DNA of 64,000 nucleotides from DHVE2 group archaeon. GTDB lineage: Archaea; Thermoplasmatota; Thermoplasmata; Thermoplasmatales; Aciduliprofundaceae. Of this stretch, positions 41,327 to 50,221 are shown one piece after another. The DNA is taken from contig JALWRZ010000003.1 in the NCBI GenBank assembly GCA_026993785.1, forward strand, positions 124,001-188,000, in the 5' to 3' direction. The translations under genes were made by a program, and so were the position numbers. Every line of letters begins with the position of its first letter. The first letter of the stretch is position 1. The notes under the pieces are model-generated. The model saw nothing but the letters and a program-made list of their open reading frames with translations. It made no database searches and had not been told where the DNA came from.

Positions 41327-42385
41327 ATGCGGAGAGTAGCCATAATAGGGCCTAAAAAAATAGCAAGCATCGTTGCAAAATTTTTGGAGGGGCAGGAGGT
41401 GGAAATCCGCGTTTTTTCGGAGGAGATATTATTCCAGGGGGATGCAGCGGGAGAAATAGGTGGAGATGTTGTGATAATCGTAGCCCTGTGGGGTGAGAAG
41501 GGATACGAAGCGCTCTTAAATCTTGTAGGGAATAGAGTGAATGTAATATCTCTATTTCCCTATACGGTAGGAAGAGAAGAGATTCATAGGGTGGCCCTGG
41601 AAAACAATGCAATTGTGATACTTATTCCCGCTTCCTTCTGGGGCCTCGCTCACCTGCTGATTGGAGCGGCAAGAGCGATGCTTGGAAGAATCAATGAGCT
41701 TTGCCTATATGGGGGTAATATTGCAGCCAATTTCAATCCCCATCTTTTGATGACTGCAGGGTGGAATACTCAAGAATTTATTGAAATTTATAGGAGGCCT
41801 GCAAAATTCATTTTAAGCGGGTCTATCGTTCTTCTGGATCCCTTGGAAAGCTATGTCGGGAGGATAAATATCAAGGGCGTAGGTGAGCTCGAATATTTCC
41901 CCGTGGATGCTCTTACCCCTGTATTGGATAGTTTCCCCAACCTTCGATTTGCCCGGAGCTATGCCCTGAACTGGCCCGGCCACTGGGAATTTATGAGGGG
42001 TCTTAAAAAGAGGGGGTTGCTTCCAGAAGCCCCTGGGAAGGGAGAAGCCAATAGCTATTTAAAGGAGCTCCTCGAAAAAAATGGGGCGAAGGAGGAGGAT
42101 ATACACATTCTACTTCTGGAAGCATACAGAGGGAGAAAGGGTGTTAAATTCCTGCATGTGGCGAGAGCTGGGGAGACGGGGAGAGCATTTGAATTGGTGA
42201 TGGGTATTTTCATTGCATCATTGGCCTGGAAGCTTCTTGAAGGTAAGATATCCCAAAAAGGGGTGGTCTTACCCCATGAGTTAGGGTTCAGAGAAGAAAT
42301 CTCTGTGCCGATCTTGGAAAATTTCGCGCTTAATGGAATACCCGTAAAGGAAGAGTTTATAACAAGAAAAAAGGAGGTGATGTGA
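41327..42385 (+). CDS. Saccharopine-dehydrogenase-like protein with degenerate NAD loop
   Basis: 352 residues. The C-terminal part has the saccharopine/lysine dehydrogenase-type substrate domain ('SYALNWPGHWEFMRGLKKRGLL', 'GETGRAFELVMGIFIA', 'GVVLPHELGFREEI'). The N-terminal Rossmann strand reads 'RRVAIIGPKKIASIVAKFL', where the usual G-x-G-x-x-G/A turn has become G-P-K-K-I-A, so nucleotide binding may be lost or altered. Its stop (ATGTGATG) overlaps the start of the corrinoid protein gene, a strong sign that it works in the same pathway. It could be a structural or regulatory partner rather than a dehydrogenase. Confidence 0.65.
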   Translation: MRRVAIIGPKKIASIVAKFLEGQEVEIRVFSEEILFQGDAAGEIGGDVVIIVALWGEKGYEALLNLVGNRVNVISLFPYTVGREEIHRVALENNAIVILIPASFWGLAHLLIGAARAMLGRINELCLYGGNIAANFNPHLLMTAGWNTQEFIEIYRRPAKFILSGSIVLLDPLESYVGRINIKGVGELEYFPVDALTPVLDSFPNLRFARSYALNWPGHWEFMRGLKKRGLLPEAPGKGEANSYLKELLEKNGAKEEDIHILLLEAYRGRKGVKFLHVARAGETGRAFELVMGIFIASLAWKLLEGKISQKGVVLPHELGFREEISVPILENFALNGIPVKEEFITRKKEVM

Positions 42386-43137
42386 TGAGTGCCAAGAGTG
42401 CAGAAGAGGAAAAGAGGGAAAAGGAGCTATACGATGCCATAGTAGATGGGGACGAGGAACTGGCAGTCGAGGCAAGCAAAGCGCTGGTGGAAGAATTCAA
42501 GAGGGACCCCAGAGATGTGCTCAACAACGTGATGTTGCCTGCGCTTAGGTATGTGGGCGAGCTTTACGAGAAGGGTGAGTATTTCATAGCGGATATGGTA
42601 ATCTCGGCTGAAGCGTTTAAAAAAGCCATGAACGAAGTGATATTACCTCTTTTCCGTAAGAATAAAGAGAGCTCGGCACGCATAGTATGCGTATTCGGTA
42701 CCGTACAGGGAGATATTCATGACCTTGGAAAGAATTTGGCTGCGAGCATATTTACGTCGGAGGGCTTTGAGGTCATAGACTTGGGCACAGATGTTCCACC
42801 GGAAAAATTTGTAGAGAAAGTTAAAGAAACATCTGCGAAGGTTGTCGGGTTGAGCGCCCTAATGACCACCACCATGCCCAACCAAAAGAAGGTCATAGAT
42901 TATCTGAAAGAGAGCGGTTTGAGGAATAATGTGATAATCATCGCCGGTGGTGCACCTATAACGGAGGAATGGGTCAATGAGATAGGCGCGGATATCTGCG
43001 GTAATGATGTTTTTAAGGCTCTTAGAGAGGTCAAGGCACTGCTGGGTCTCGAGGTGTTGTCCCAAACCGCAGAAGAGGGAGAAAAGGTCATGGTTAAGTC
43101 GGTAAAGAGAGGTGGTGACAAAGATGCCGCTTCCTGA
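42385..43137 (+). CDS. Methyltransferase cognate corrinoid protein
   Basis: About 250 residues, the MtbC/MttC/MtgC type: a four-helix cap (about 15-100), then the B12-binding Rossmann domain with the Co-ligating His in 'GDIHDLGKN' near 112, 'GLSALMTTTM' and 'IAGGAPITEEW'. It shuttles a methyl group between the substrate methyltransferase and an acceptor. ATG 42385 follows AAGGAGGTG. It overlaps the MttB-like gene by 14 bases, giving a 1:1 pairing of methyltransferase and corrinoid protein. Confidence 0.92.
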   Translation: MSAKSAEEEKREKELYDAIVDGDEELAVEASKALVEEFKRDPRDVLNNVMLPALRYVGELYEKGEYFIADMVISAEAFKKAMNEVILPLFRKNKESSARIVCVFGTVQGDIHDLGKNLAASIFTSEGFEVIDLGTDVPPEKFVEKVKETSAKVVGLSALMTTTMPNQKKVIDYLKESGLRNNVIIIAGGAPITEEWVNEIGADICGNDVFKALREVKALLGLEVLSQTAEEGEKVMVKSVKRGGDKDAAS

Positions 43138-44566
43138 GGTATCCATCCTAACTAAAGAGGAAAAGGAGCTGATTCATTCCAAAGCTCTGGAACTTCTAGG
43201 AGAAGTAGGGATGAGAATAAGAGATCCTGAGATAGTGAAGTTTCTGCTGGATGCTGGGTGCAAGAGTAAGGATGAGAAAAGGGTAATATTCCCCGAGTCT
43301 CTTGTGGAAGAGTCGCTAAAAACGGTGCCGAAAAAGTTCACACTTTACAACAGGGAAGGAGAAGTAGTGGCAAATCTAGGTGAGGGAACGAGAATATTCG
43401 CGCCGGGTTCTGCGGCAATAAAGATTCTGGATTTTGGAGCTAAAGAGCCCCGTTTGCCATTGCTATACGATTTGAAAAATCTTGTGATTCTAGTGGACTC
43501 TCTTAAAAATATAGAGGCCCAGAGCACAGCTCTTGTGCCTGATGATGTACCCAATGCTATAAAGGACGCGGTAAGGCTATATGTGATTTTGAAATATTCC
43601 AACAAGCCTATAGTGACCGGTGCATTTACCATAGAGAATTTGACGTTGATGTTCGAAATGATGAAGGCAATACGAGAGGATTACGCAGAAAAACCCTGGG
43701 CTATTTTTGATGTAACTATTTCTTCCCCCCTTACCTGGAGCGAAATTACTGTGAGAAATCTTTACGATCTCTCTAGGGAGGGAATTCCTGCAGAGATAAT
43801 CTCCATGCCTCAGATGAGTGCAACGAGCCCCGCGACTATTGCCGGTAGTCTTGTGCTCCATCATACAGAGATACTGAGCGGTATCACCATATCACAACTG
43901 ATTAATCCTGGTGCACCCGTGATATATGGAGGCTCCACAGCCATATTACAGCCCAACTTTGCATTGCCATTGATCACGGCACCAGAAAGCATACTTCTTG
44001 CCTGGTCTTACCGCGAAATGGCCCGATATTTAGGCGTACCTGCGCACACCTATTTAGGCTTGAGCGATAACAAGGTGATAGATTACCAGGCGGGAGCTCA
44101 GAGCATGTACTCTGCACTGGCCGCCGTGGTTGGAGGATTCGATATAATCTCGGGTCCTGGAATGATGGAAAATGAGCTTGTTCAGAGCTTGGAGAAGCTT
44201 GTGCTGGATAATGAAGCTGCAGGAATGGTGAAGAGAGTGTCCCAAGGCTATCAAATGGGAGAGGAGCAGCTGGCTGTGGACATAATAAAGAAAGTGGCGG
44301 AGCTGGATAAGCATGAGTTCTTATCCCAGAAGCATACCAGGAAGAATATCAGAAAAGAGTTCTATTTCCCGGACCAAAATATATGGGATGTTTCCTCCCG
44401 CGACAGGTGGGATGGTCAAGATTCCCTGCACCGTGCCCATACGATGGTGGAGAAAATACTGAAGGAATATGAGCCCCATGTTCTTCCATCGGATAAGCTT
44501 GAAAAGCTCAATAGTGTATATGAGAAACTCTGGAACAAAATCTCGGAGAAGCCAAAATACGTGTAA
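43124..44566 (+). CDS. MttB-family methylamine/betaine:corrinoid methyltransferase, without pyrrolysine
   Basis: About 480 residues, full-length MttB superfamily: 'HSKALELLGEVGMRI', 'TGAFTIENL', 'SPLTWSEITVRNLYDL', 'YGGSTAILQPNFALPL', 'SDNKVIDYQAGAQSMY', 'GGFDIISGPGMMENEL'. The frame has no internal stop, so unlike methanogen MttB it lacks pyrrolysine and belongs with the glycine-betaine/proline-betaine/carnitine demethylases. The true substrate is unknown. Preferred start is ATG 43124 with GAGGTGG upstream; GTG at 43112 or 43115 also fits. The ferredoxin-type activator gene follows by 18 bases. Confidence 0.9.
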   Translation: MPLPEVSILTKEEKELIHSKALELLGEVGMRIRDPEIVKFLLDAGCKSKDEKRVIFPESLVEESLKTVPKKFTLYNREGEVVANLGEGTRIFAPGSAAIKILDFGAKEPRLPLLYDLKNLVILVDSLKNIEAQSTALVPDDVPNAIKDAVRLYVILKYSNKPIVTGAFTIENLTLMFEMMKAIREDYAEKPWAIFDVTISSPLTWSEITVRNLYDLSREGIPAEIISMPQMSATSPATIAGSLVLHHTEILSGITISQLINPGAPVIYGGSTAILQPNFALPLITAPESILLAWSYREMARYLGVPAHTYLGLSDNKVIDYQAGAQSMYSALAAVVGGFDIISGPGMMENELVQSLEKLVLDNEAAGMVKRVSQGYQMGEEQLAVDIIKKVAELDKHEFLSQKHTRKNIRKEFYFPDQNIWDVSSRDRWDGQDSLHRAHTMVEKILKEYEPHVLPSDKLEKLNSVYEKLWNKISEKPKYV

Positions 44567-44583
44567 AGGAAAAGGTGTAATTG

Positions 44584-46341
44584 GTGCGCACTGGAATGCA
44601 TAGAATAAAGTTCATTCCCGATGGAAAGGAGATATTCGCAGAGGAAGAGGAGAGTGTATTCAGCGCGGCAATGAAAGCCGGAGTGGATACAGGCGGTGTT
44701 TGTGGGGGCAGAGGATTCTGTGGCAAGTGCAAGGTAAGAATAATAGGAAAAGTTACACCTTTAACTCCTGCAGAAAAGAAGTTTCTCACAGAGAAAGAAG
44801 TGAGTGATGGGATAAGACTCGCGTGCCAGGTTCATCCCCTTGGAGATATAGAAGTCATCTCCATGTATAATAAAATAGTGAAACTTGCAAAGATGGGCTA
44901 CGAGCCGGATATTCCTCTGAATCCTGCAGTATCTTTGCAAATTTTAAATGGAAAAGCAGCGGTAGAGTACTGGCGCGATGGCCATAGGGAAACACTGGAG
45001 ACTATTGAGCTAAAAGATGGGGATAAAATTTATGGACTTGCCGTGGACATTGGTACCACCAAGATAGTGATTTATCTGATGGATTTGATTACGGGAGAAA
45101 TACTACTCACCAATGCCGATGAGAATCCCCAGACCATTTTCGGTGCCGATGTTATGACCAGGATAATGAAATCCCTTGAGCTTGGTGTGGATAAATTGCG
45201 CAGGATGCTTATAGCCCATCTCAACCGCAAGCTACTTGATTTTGAAAGAAGAGGAATTGAGAGGGCAAGAATCTACGAGATTGTTGTGGTTGGAAACAGT
45301 GTGATGCATCACTTTTTTGTGGGCAGAGATGTTAGACCCCTGGCATACTCGCCCTATAAATTGAAAAAGAAGGAAGCAGAGTATATCCCGGCGAAAGAGC
45401 TAAAATTAAGAGTAAGCGCCCATGCTCACGTATATCTTCCCCCGTTGGTGGAGAGCTTTGTAGGATCCGATTCCCTGGTAGGAGCATATCTTATGCGTTA
45501 CAAATCCGCTAAGAGATATATATTCATAGATTTGGGTACCAACGCTGAGGTATTTTTATCCTATGAAGGAGGTATGCTGGCAACCTCAGGTCCTGCAGGC
45601 CCGGCATTTGAAGGAATGAACATAAAATATGGAATGCGTTCGGCGGTGGGAGCCATAGAGGGAGTTGCCATAGATCCTGAAACGCTGGAGCCCAGTATAA
45701 AGGTTATAGGAAACACAAAACCCTGTGGTATCGCAGGCTCCGGTCTCATAGATGCTGTTGCAGAGATGCTCAAGAATGGAATCATAGATTACGGTGGCAG
45801 GTTCAGAGTGAAAAATCATCCCTACATTCGGGAAGAAGGGGGCAAATTGGAATATATCCTTTCAAAGGATGGCTGCGATGGAAAGATTATAACACTCACC
45901 CAGAAGGATATAAGGGAATTACAGCTTGCCAAGGCAGCTGTTCAAACTGCAATACACATGCTCTTAAGAAAGGCAGGACTAAGCTCCATGGATATGGAGA
46001 AAATTTATGTGGCTGGGAGCTTTGGACTCTATATTAATCCACAGAATGCAATGTTTATAGGACTTTTGCCTGAGGTGCCCTTGGACAGAATTGAGCTTGT
46101 GGGCAACACTGCAGGTTCAGGAGCTAGGATACTTCTCAAAAACAGAGATGTAAGGGAGGATCTGGAGAATTTTGCCAAGAAGGTGCAGCATGTGGACCTG
46201 GTGAGAGAAAGCGATTTTCATGAAATTTTTATTAATTCCACGTATCTTCCCTCAGGATACGTTGAGGATTATCCGGGAATTATAAAGACCCTGGAGAAGG
46301 TGCTGGGTAAGCCCAGAATTAAAAAAGTCAAAAAGATGTGA
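44584..46341 (+). CDS. Corrinoid activation protein (RACo/RamA-like, 2Fe-2S + ASKHA, DUF4445)
   Basis: About 585 residues. N-terminal plant-type [2Fe-2S] domain with 'GGVCGGRGFCGKCKVRI' and a fourth Cys in 'RLACQ', a linker, then an ASKHA ATPase with 'GLAVDIGTTKIVIYL' near 155, 'IDLGTNAEVFLSY' near 315, 'CGIAGSGLIDAV' and 'VAGSFGLYINPQNA'. Such proteins use ATP to reduce inactive Co(II) corrinoid back to Co(I), in keeping with the two genes before it. GTG 44584 is 6 bases after AAAGGTG; ATG 44596 begins the conserved part. It ends four bases from a convergent methyltransferase gene. Confidence 0.9.
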   Translation: MRTGMHRIKFIPDGKEIFAEEEESVFSAAMKAGVDTGGVCGGRGFCGKCKVRIIGKVTPLTPAEKKFLTEKEVSDGIRLACQVHPLGDIEVISMYNKIVKLAKMGYEPDIPLNPAVSLQILNGKAAVEYWRDGHRETLETIELKDGDKIYGLAVDIGTTKIVIYLMDLITGEILLTNADENPQTIFGADVMTRIMKSLELGVDKLRRMLIAHLNRKLLDFERRGIERARIYEIVVVGNSVMHHFFVGRDVRPLAYSPYKLKKKEAEYIPAKELKLRVSAHAHVYLPPLVESFVGSDSLVGAYLMRYKSAKRYIFIDLGTNAEVFLSYEGGMLATSGPAGPAFEGMNIKYGMRSAVGAIEGVAIDPETLEPSIKVIGNTKPCGIAGSGLIDAVAEMLKNGIIDYGGRFRVKNHPYIREEGGKLEYILSKDGCDGKIITLTQKDIRELQLAKAAVQTAIHMLLRKAGLSSMDMEKIYVAGSFGLYINPQNAMFIGLLPEVPLDRIELVGNTAGSGARILLKNRDVREDLENFAKKVQHVDLVRESDFHEIFINSTYLPSGYVEDYPGIIKTLEKVLGKPRIKKVKKM

Positions 46342-46345
46342 GGGA

Positions 46346-47368
46346 CTATCTCTTTTGGGCCCAATCTCTGGCAGCCTTGACAATCATCTTGATATTTTCA
46401 GGTTTGGAGTGGGCAGGTACATCGCATCCACTGCTCAAAATGTGTCTAATTCCCTGGGTCTTTTGCAAAGTTTCCATGCTTATTTTATACACATTCTCCG
46501 CGGTGTCTGTCTGCAATTCTACGGTTCCCACATTACCAAGAGAGATTATTTTCTCATTTCTTTTCAGCGGTTCTGCGATATCCACCTGCTTATCTATGCT
46601 CAAAATATGGACCCCGGTATCAAGCATGGAGTTCAAAAGATGGTTCGTATCCCCACATATGTGGAGGGCAGATAAGATACCTCTCTTGTTTATGTGAGCA
46701 GCCAAATTCATCAGGAATTTTTTAACGGTGGAATCGAACATACGGGGGGAAAGCAAAGCACCCACAGGCTCAAGGATCATTATAAGTTCTGCGCTGGAAT
46801 CCATCAGGGCATCTATATAGAGTTGAACAATTCTGGACGCCATTTCCATCAGTTTTACAATATGTTCGGGATCTCTCTTTACCTTCTTCAGGACCTTGGT
46901 GACACCGAATGTCTGGGATAGCAGGGTAAGGGGCCCTGATACATATGCCGCTATAAGAACATCTTCAAGATTTTCATGCATCAAATTGACCGCGTCGAGA
47001 TTCGCTTTTATTCGAGGGAAATCTAAGAATGAGGATAGTCCATTTTCTAGAGTTTCCTCCGCATTCTCGTAAGGCAAGGTGGTGCCTACGGAAGGCACCC
47101 CGCCATCCCAGAATACTTTTGCTCCTAGGGCTTCAGGTTCCAGTGTGAGATCCATAAAGTTGAATAGAATGTAGAGATCGTAGAAAGATGCTGCTTTGAT
47201 TTGGAGCTCTGCCATCAGTTTCCCATTATTTGCCGCATCCTGTATCTTCTTGTTGAAGAGTATGGCGGAATGAAATCCCACAAGGGGCGAAGACACTATA
47301 TTTTCGCAGCTTCCGTTTTTGACAACTTCAAATACGCAATCCTTTTTTGTAAGCCCCATACCTGGCAT
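46346..47368 (-). CDS. UroD-family methylcobamide methyltransferase (MtaA/MtbA-like)
   Basis: About 340 residues. The TIM-barrel UroD/MtaA family has a zinc site: 'ALHICGDTNHLL' gives His and Cys near 240, and 'LSSGCDVP' near 318 gives the third Cys, as in methylcobamide:CoM methyltransferases. It also has 'PLVGFHSAIL' and 'YVSGPLTLLSQTFG'. It would take the methyl group from the corrinoid protein to a thiol or other acceptor. The frame is open to 47536, but a TATA-like TTTTTATG near 47400 and the family length favour ATG 47368. It faces the activator gene convergently. Confidence 0.82.
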   Translation of the reverse strand: MPGMGLTKKDCVFEVVKNGSCENIVSSPLVGFHSAILFNKKIQDAANNGKLMAELQIKAASFYDLYILFNFMDLTLEPEALGAKVFWDGGVPSVGTTLPYENAEETLENGLSSFLDFPRIKANLDAVNLMHENLEDVLIAAYVSGPLTLLSQTFGVTKVLKKVKRDPEHIVKLMEMASRIVQLYIDALMDSSAELIMILEPVGALLSPRMFDSTVKKFLMNLAAHINKRGILSALHICGDTNHLLNSMLDTGVHILSIDKQVDIAEPLKRNEKIISLGNVGTVELQTDTAENVYKISMETLQKTQGIRHILSSGCDVPAHSKPENIKMIVKAARDWAQKR

Positions 47369-47549
47369 ATAGGGGCATCGGTTAATAAGGATTTCGAAAA
47401 AGAGCATAAAAACTATGCGTGGGTTACTGTTAAATTCAAATATGGAGAAATACATAAAAATCATATCAATAATAAACGATGAAATCTTTAGTTTACATCC
47501 CAATTTCACCGAAAAATTTTTAAGGAGATAGTTCATATCTTTCCCCCGT

Positions 47550-49178
47550 ATGCCTGAAAAAGAAGAAATCTTTGTGAGGAGGGCATCAGGGCTTGTCAGA
47601 GAACTCAGCTGGTTTGACGTACTTATCTGGTCTTTGGCAGGACCTGCAGCGTCAGGTATGACATACTATGCTGTGAAAATGCTTGGTGACCCCACGGCAT
47701 ACGGGGGCAACGAGGTTCTGGCATTTTTCCTGGCGGGCCTGATGTTTCTACCCATAGTGATTGCAGCAATGGCCATAGCATCCTCTTTTCCGAGGTCCAG
47801 CTCCCTTTATGTCTTCGTTTCCAGAGTTGTGCACCCAATAGTGGGCTACATACCGTTCTGGTACTATGTGGTGATGAGCCTAACGCTATCTGCGGGCTTC
47901 TTGATGGTTCTGGGGATTAAAGCCATGGCGGGTGCATTTGCGGTGGCAGCCATAGGGAGTAACGACACGCATCTATTATCTATTGCAAAAACCTTAACGC
48001 ATCCAACCACGGGCTTCTACATTTCGGTGCTGATGATTGTGATCCTATGGATCTTCAACTACTTCGGTGTGAAGACAATAAAATGGAGCATGAGAATAAT
48101 AACAATAATTCCTCTGACAATCACCATCTTTGTACTGGGTGGAATGGCCTTTGAGGGACCCAATGCAGCAATGCATGGCTTTGACAAGATATTCGGTGCA
48201 GGAGCAGCTCAGCAGGTGATGAACGCAGCCTTCAAGGGTGGTACCTACTTCGGCACCTCAATAGACCCACTTGTCTCAGTGGGTGTGGGAATGGGTACCT
48301 ATGGAATGCTTCTATGGACTCTCTGGGCCTGGACCGCGCTGGAGACCGTGACCTTCGTGGGAAGCGAAGTTAAGAACCCAGGTAAAAGCTACATAAAGGG
48401 TTACATTGCAGGATGGATAGCAGTGCTTATCCTCTATTTGGTAAATGCTGCAGTGGTCCCATGGTCCGGCAACTACGATTTCCTTGCTGCTTACTCATAT
48501 CTGGCTGGCAACTATCCGGATGTTCTCACTAAGATGTTCCCAGTATTCCAGGGAATGTATCCACCTGCAGGATCAGTACCTTTGGTTGCTGCGTTGATCT
48601 GGCCGACACCTGCTATAGCTATTACCATAGGTATCGCGTATTTCCTGTGGTACTTCAACACCTCGGCAGTTCTGTGGGTAGGTGCAGTGAGAGGTCTCTT
48701 CTCCATGGCCTTTGATAGGCTTCTCCCAGAGAAGATGACCCATGTGTCAGCAAGATGGGCTGCACCAACCTGGGCAAATCACATCACTTTCCTTTTGGCC
48801 TTCCTGGGTGCACTTCTGGGTCTACTTGATTCCATGGGTTCAAATCTTGCTACTGGCGCGCTGGCAGTGCTTGATTTCGGCGGTCTGATATTCGTTGCAC
48901 CTGTAGGTCTTGCACTTCTGATGCTGCCGTGGTGGAAGCCCGAGCTTTACAAGAGAATGACAGTTCAGTCCAAGGGACTGCTGGTTACCGTTGGTGTCAT
49001 ACTGTTCATACTTGGCTGGTGGATGCTGCTGTTCACCGCCTACTACGATGCCACCATACAGCTCATGAATACTCTTGTGGCAGCCATAGGTATCATAGTG
49101 TTCGTTGCCATGGTGGCGATCAACAAGAAGAAGGGTATACCGGTAGAAAAGGTATTCTCCGAAATACCCCCAGCATAA
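47550..49178 (+). CDS. APC-family amino acid/polyamine permease
   Basis: 542 residues with 12-13 membrane helices. The first, 'LSWFDVLIWSLAGPAASGMTY', carries the unwound Gly-rich helix TM1 of APC transporters, and 'WAWTALETVTFVGSEVKNPGKSY' is the TM6 signature. It imports an amino acid or amine. Its place beside the corrinoid genes suggests that it takes up their substrate (inference). TATA-like AAATTTTTAAGG near 47513-47524 is about 28 bases before the ATG. Confidence 0.88.
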   Translation: MPEKEEIFVRRASGLVRELSWFDVLIWSLAGPAASGMTYYAVKMLGDPTAYGGNEVLAFFLAGLMFLPIVIAAMAIASSFPRSSSLYVFVSRVVHPIVGYIPFWYYVVMSLTLSAGFLMVLGIKAMAGAFAVAAIGSNDTHLLSIAKTLTHPTTGFYISVLMIVILWIFNYFGVKTIKWSMRIITIIPLTITIFVLGGMAFEGPNAAMHGFDKIFGAGAAQQVMNAAFKGGTYFGTSIDPLVSVGVGMGTYGMLLWTLWAWTALETVTFVGSEVKNPGKSYIKGYIAGWIAVLILYLVNAAVVPWSGNYDFLAAYSYLAGNYPDVLTKMFPVFQGMYPPAGSVPLVAALIWPTPAIAITIGIAYFLWYFNTSAVLWVGAVRGLFSMAFDRLLPEKMTHVSARWAAPTWANHITFLLAFLGALLGLLDSMGSNLATGALAVLDFGGLIFVAPVGLALLMLPWWKPELYKRMTVQSKGLLVTVGVILFILGWWMLLFTAYYDATIQLMNTLVAAIGIIVFVAMVAINKKKGIPVEKVFSEIPPA

Positions 49179-49201
49179 GGGGGTCTTTTATTATTTTTTT
49201 A
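49178..49201 (+). terminator. T-rich end after the permease gene
   Basis: GGGGGTC followed by TTTTATTATTTTTTTA directly after the stop codon. Archaeal transcription ends at such T-tracts; no strong hairpin is present. Confidence 0.4.
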
Positions 49202-49268
49202 TTGATCGTAAAATAATAATGGGAAATCTTTAAAAAATATGAAATCATAGTCATAGGAGGTGAATAAA

Positions 49269-50219
49269 ATGGCGAGGATATTCTTTTCCGTGGATGTCCA
49301 CGGATCCACCTTAGTTTGGAGAAAATGGCTTACAGCTGCAAAGATGCACAAAGTGGATGTTTTAATCCTGGCAGGAGATTTAACAGGGAAGGCATTGATT
49401 CCTATAATAAAGCAGAAGGATGGAAGATGGCGAGCCACATACTTTGGAAGAAAATGGATATTCAAGACAGAGGAAGAGATAAAGGAGTTTGAGGAGAAAC
49501 TGGAAGGTTCTGGGCCATATTACGTTCGTATTACAGAGAAAGAGCTTGAGGAGCTGCAGAACGATCCAAAGAAGGTCGAGGAGATAATAAACGAGAAGAT
49601 GATAGAGCGCATGAGAAACTGGATGGAACTGGTGCTTAAGCATGTGGATGTGGAGAAAACCATGGTTGTGGTGATGCCTGGTAACGATGACGAGCTTATA
49701 ATCGATGATGTAATAAAGGAATACGAGGACAGGGGGATAATCTATCCTCTGGGCAAGGTTCTGGAGATAGAAGGACACGAGATGGTGTCATCGCCCTATG
49801 TGAATCCCACCCCTTGGAACACACCCAGGGAGATGAAGGAGAAGGAACTGATGAAACATCTTCAGGGCCTTATTAACAAGATGAGCGATCCCCACAATGG
49901 CATTTTCAATTTCCACTGCCCACCCTATGGCACGCATCTGGATCTTGCACCCAAATTAACCAAGGATCTTAGGCCTGTGGTGGTAGGGGGCATGGTGGAA
50001 TATCAGCATGTGGGATGCAAATCAGTGCTCAAGCTTGAGAAGAAATACCAGCCAATTCTCGGATTGCATGGGCACATACATGAATCAGCGTCTATTGAGA
50101 AGGTAGGAAGAACCCTTGTGGTAAATCCGGGCAGCGAGTATGGTGAGGGTGTGCTCAAGGCCTATGTGATAGAGGTAAGTAAGAAGGGCGTGGATAAATA
50201 CTGGCGTCTTGAGGGATAA
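49269..50219 (+). CDS. Metallophosphoesterase with family-specific insertion
   Basis: About 316 residues of calcineurin type: 'SVDVHGSTLVWRKW' near 5, 'LAGDLTGKALIP' near 33, 'MPGNDDELIID' near 138, 'FHCPPYGT' near 215, 'GLHGHIHES' near 263 and 'NPGSEYGEG' near 283. A 70-residue insert after the second motif ('RATYFGRKWIFKTEEEI') is unusual. I start at ATG 49269 with GGAGGTG 6-8 bases upstream. The nucleotidyltransferase-like gene follows by two bases. The pair may act on one nucleotide or phospho-substrate (inference). Confidence 0.85.
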   Translation: MARIFFSVDVHGSTLVWRKWLTAAKMHKVDVLILAGDLTGKALIPIIKQKDGRWRATYFGRKWIFKTEEEIKEFEEKLEGSGPYYVRITEKELEELQNDPKKVEEIINEKMIERMRNWMELVLKHVDVEKTMVVVMPGNDDELIIDDVIKEYEDRGIIYPLGKVLEIEGHEMVSSPYVNPTPWNTPREMKEKELMKHLQGLINKMSDPHNGIFNFHCPPYGTHLDLAPKLTKDLRPVVVGGMVEYQHVGCKSVLKLEKKYQPILGLHGHIHESASIEKVGRTLVVNPGSEYGEGVLKAYVIEVSKKGVDKYWRLEG

Positions 50220-50221
50220 AA

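Noticed and set aside
43112-44566. Possible pyrrolysine-containing MttB
   Set aside because: The frame has no in-frame TAG through the active-site region and ends normally, so it belongs to the non-pyrrolysine branch.
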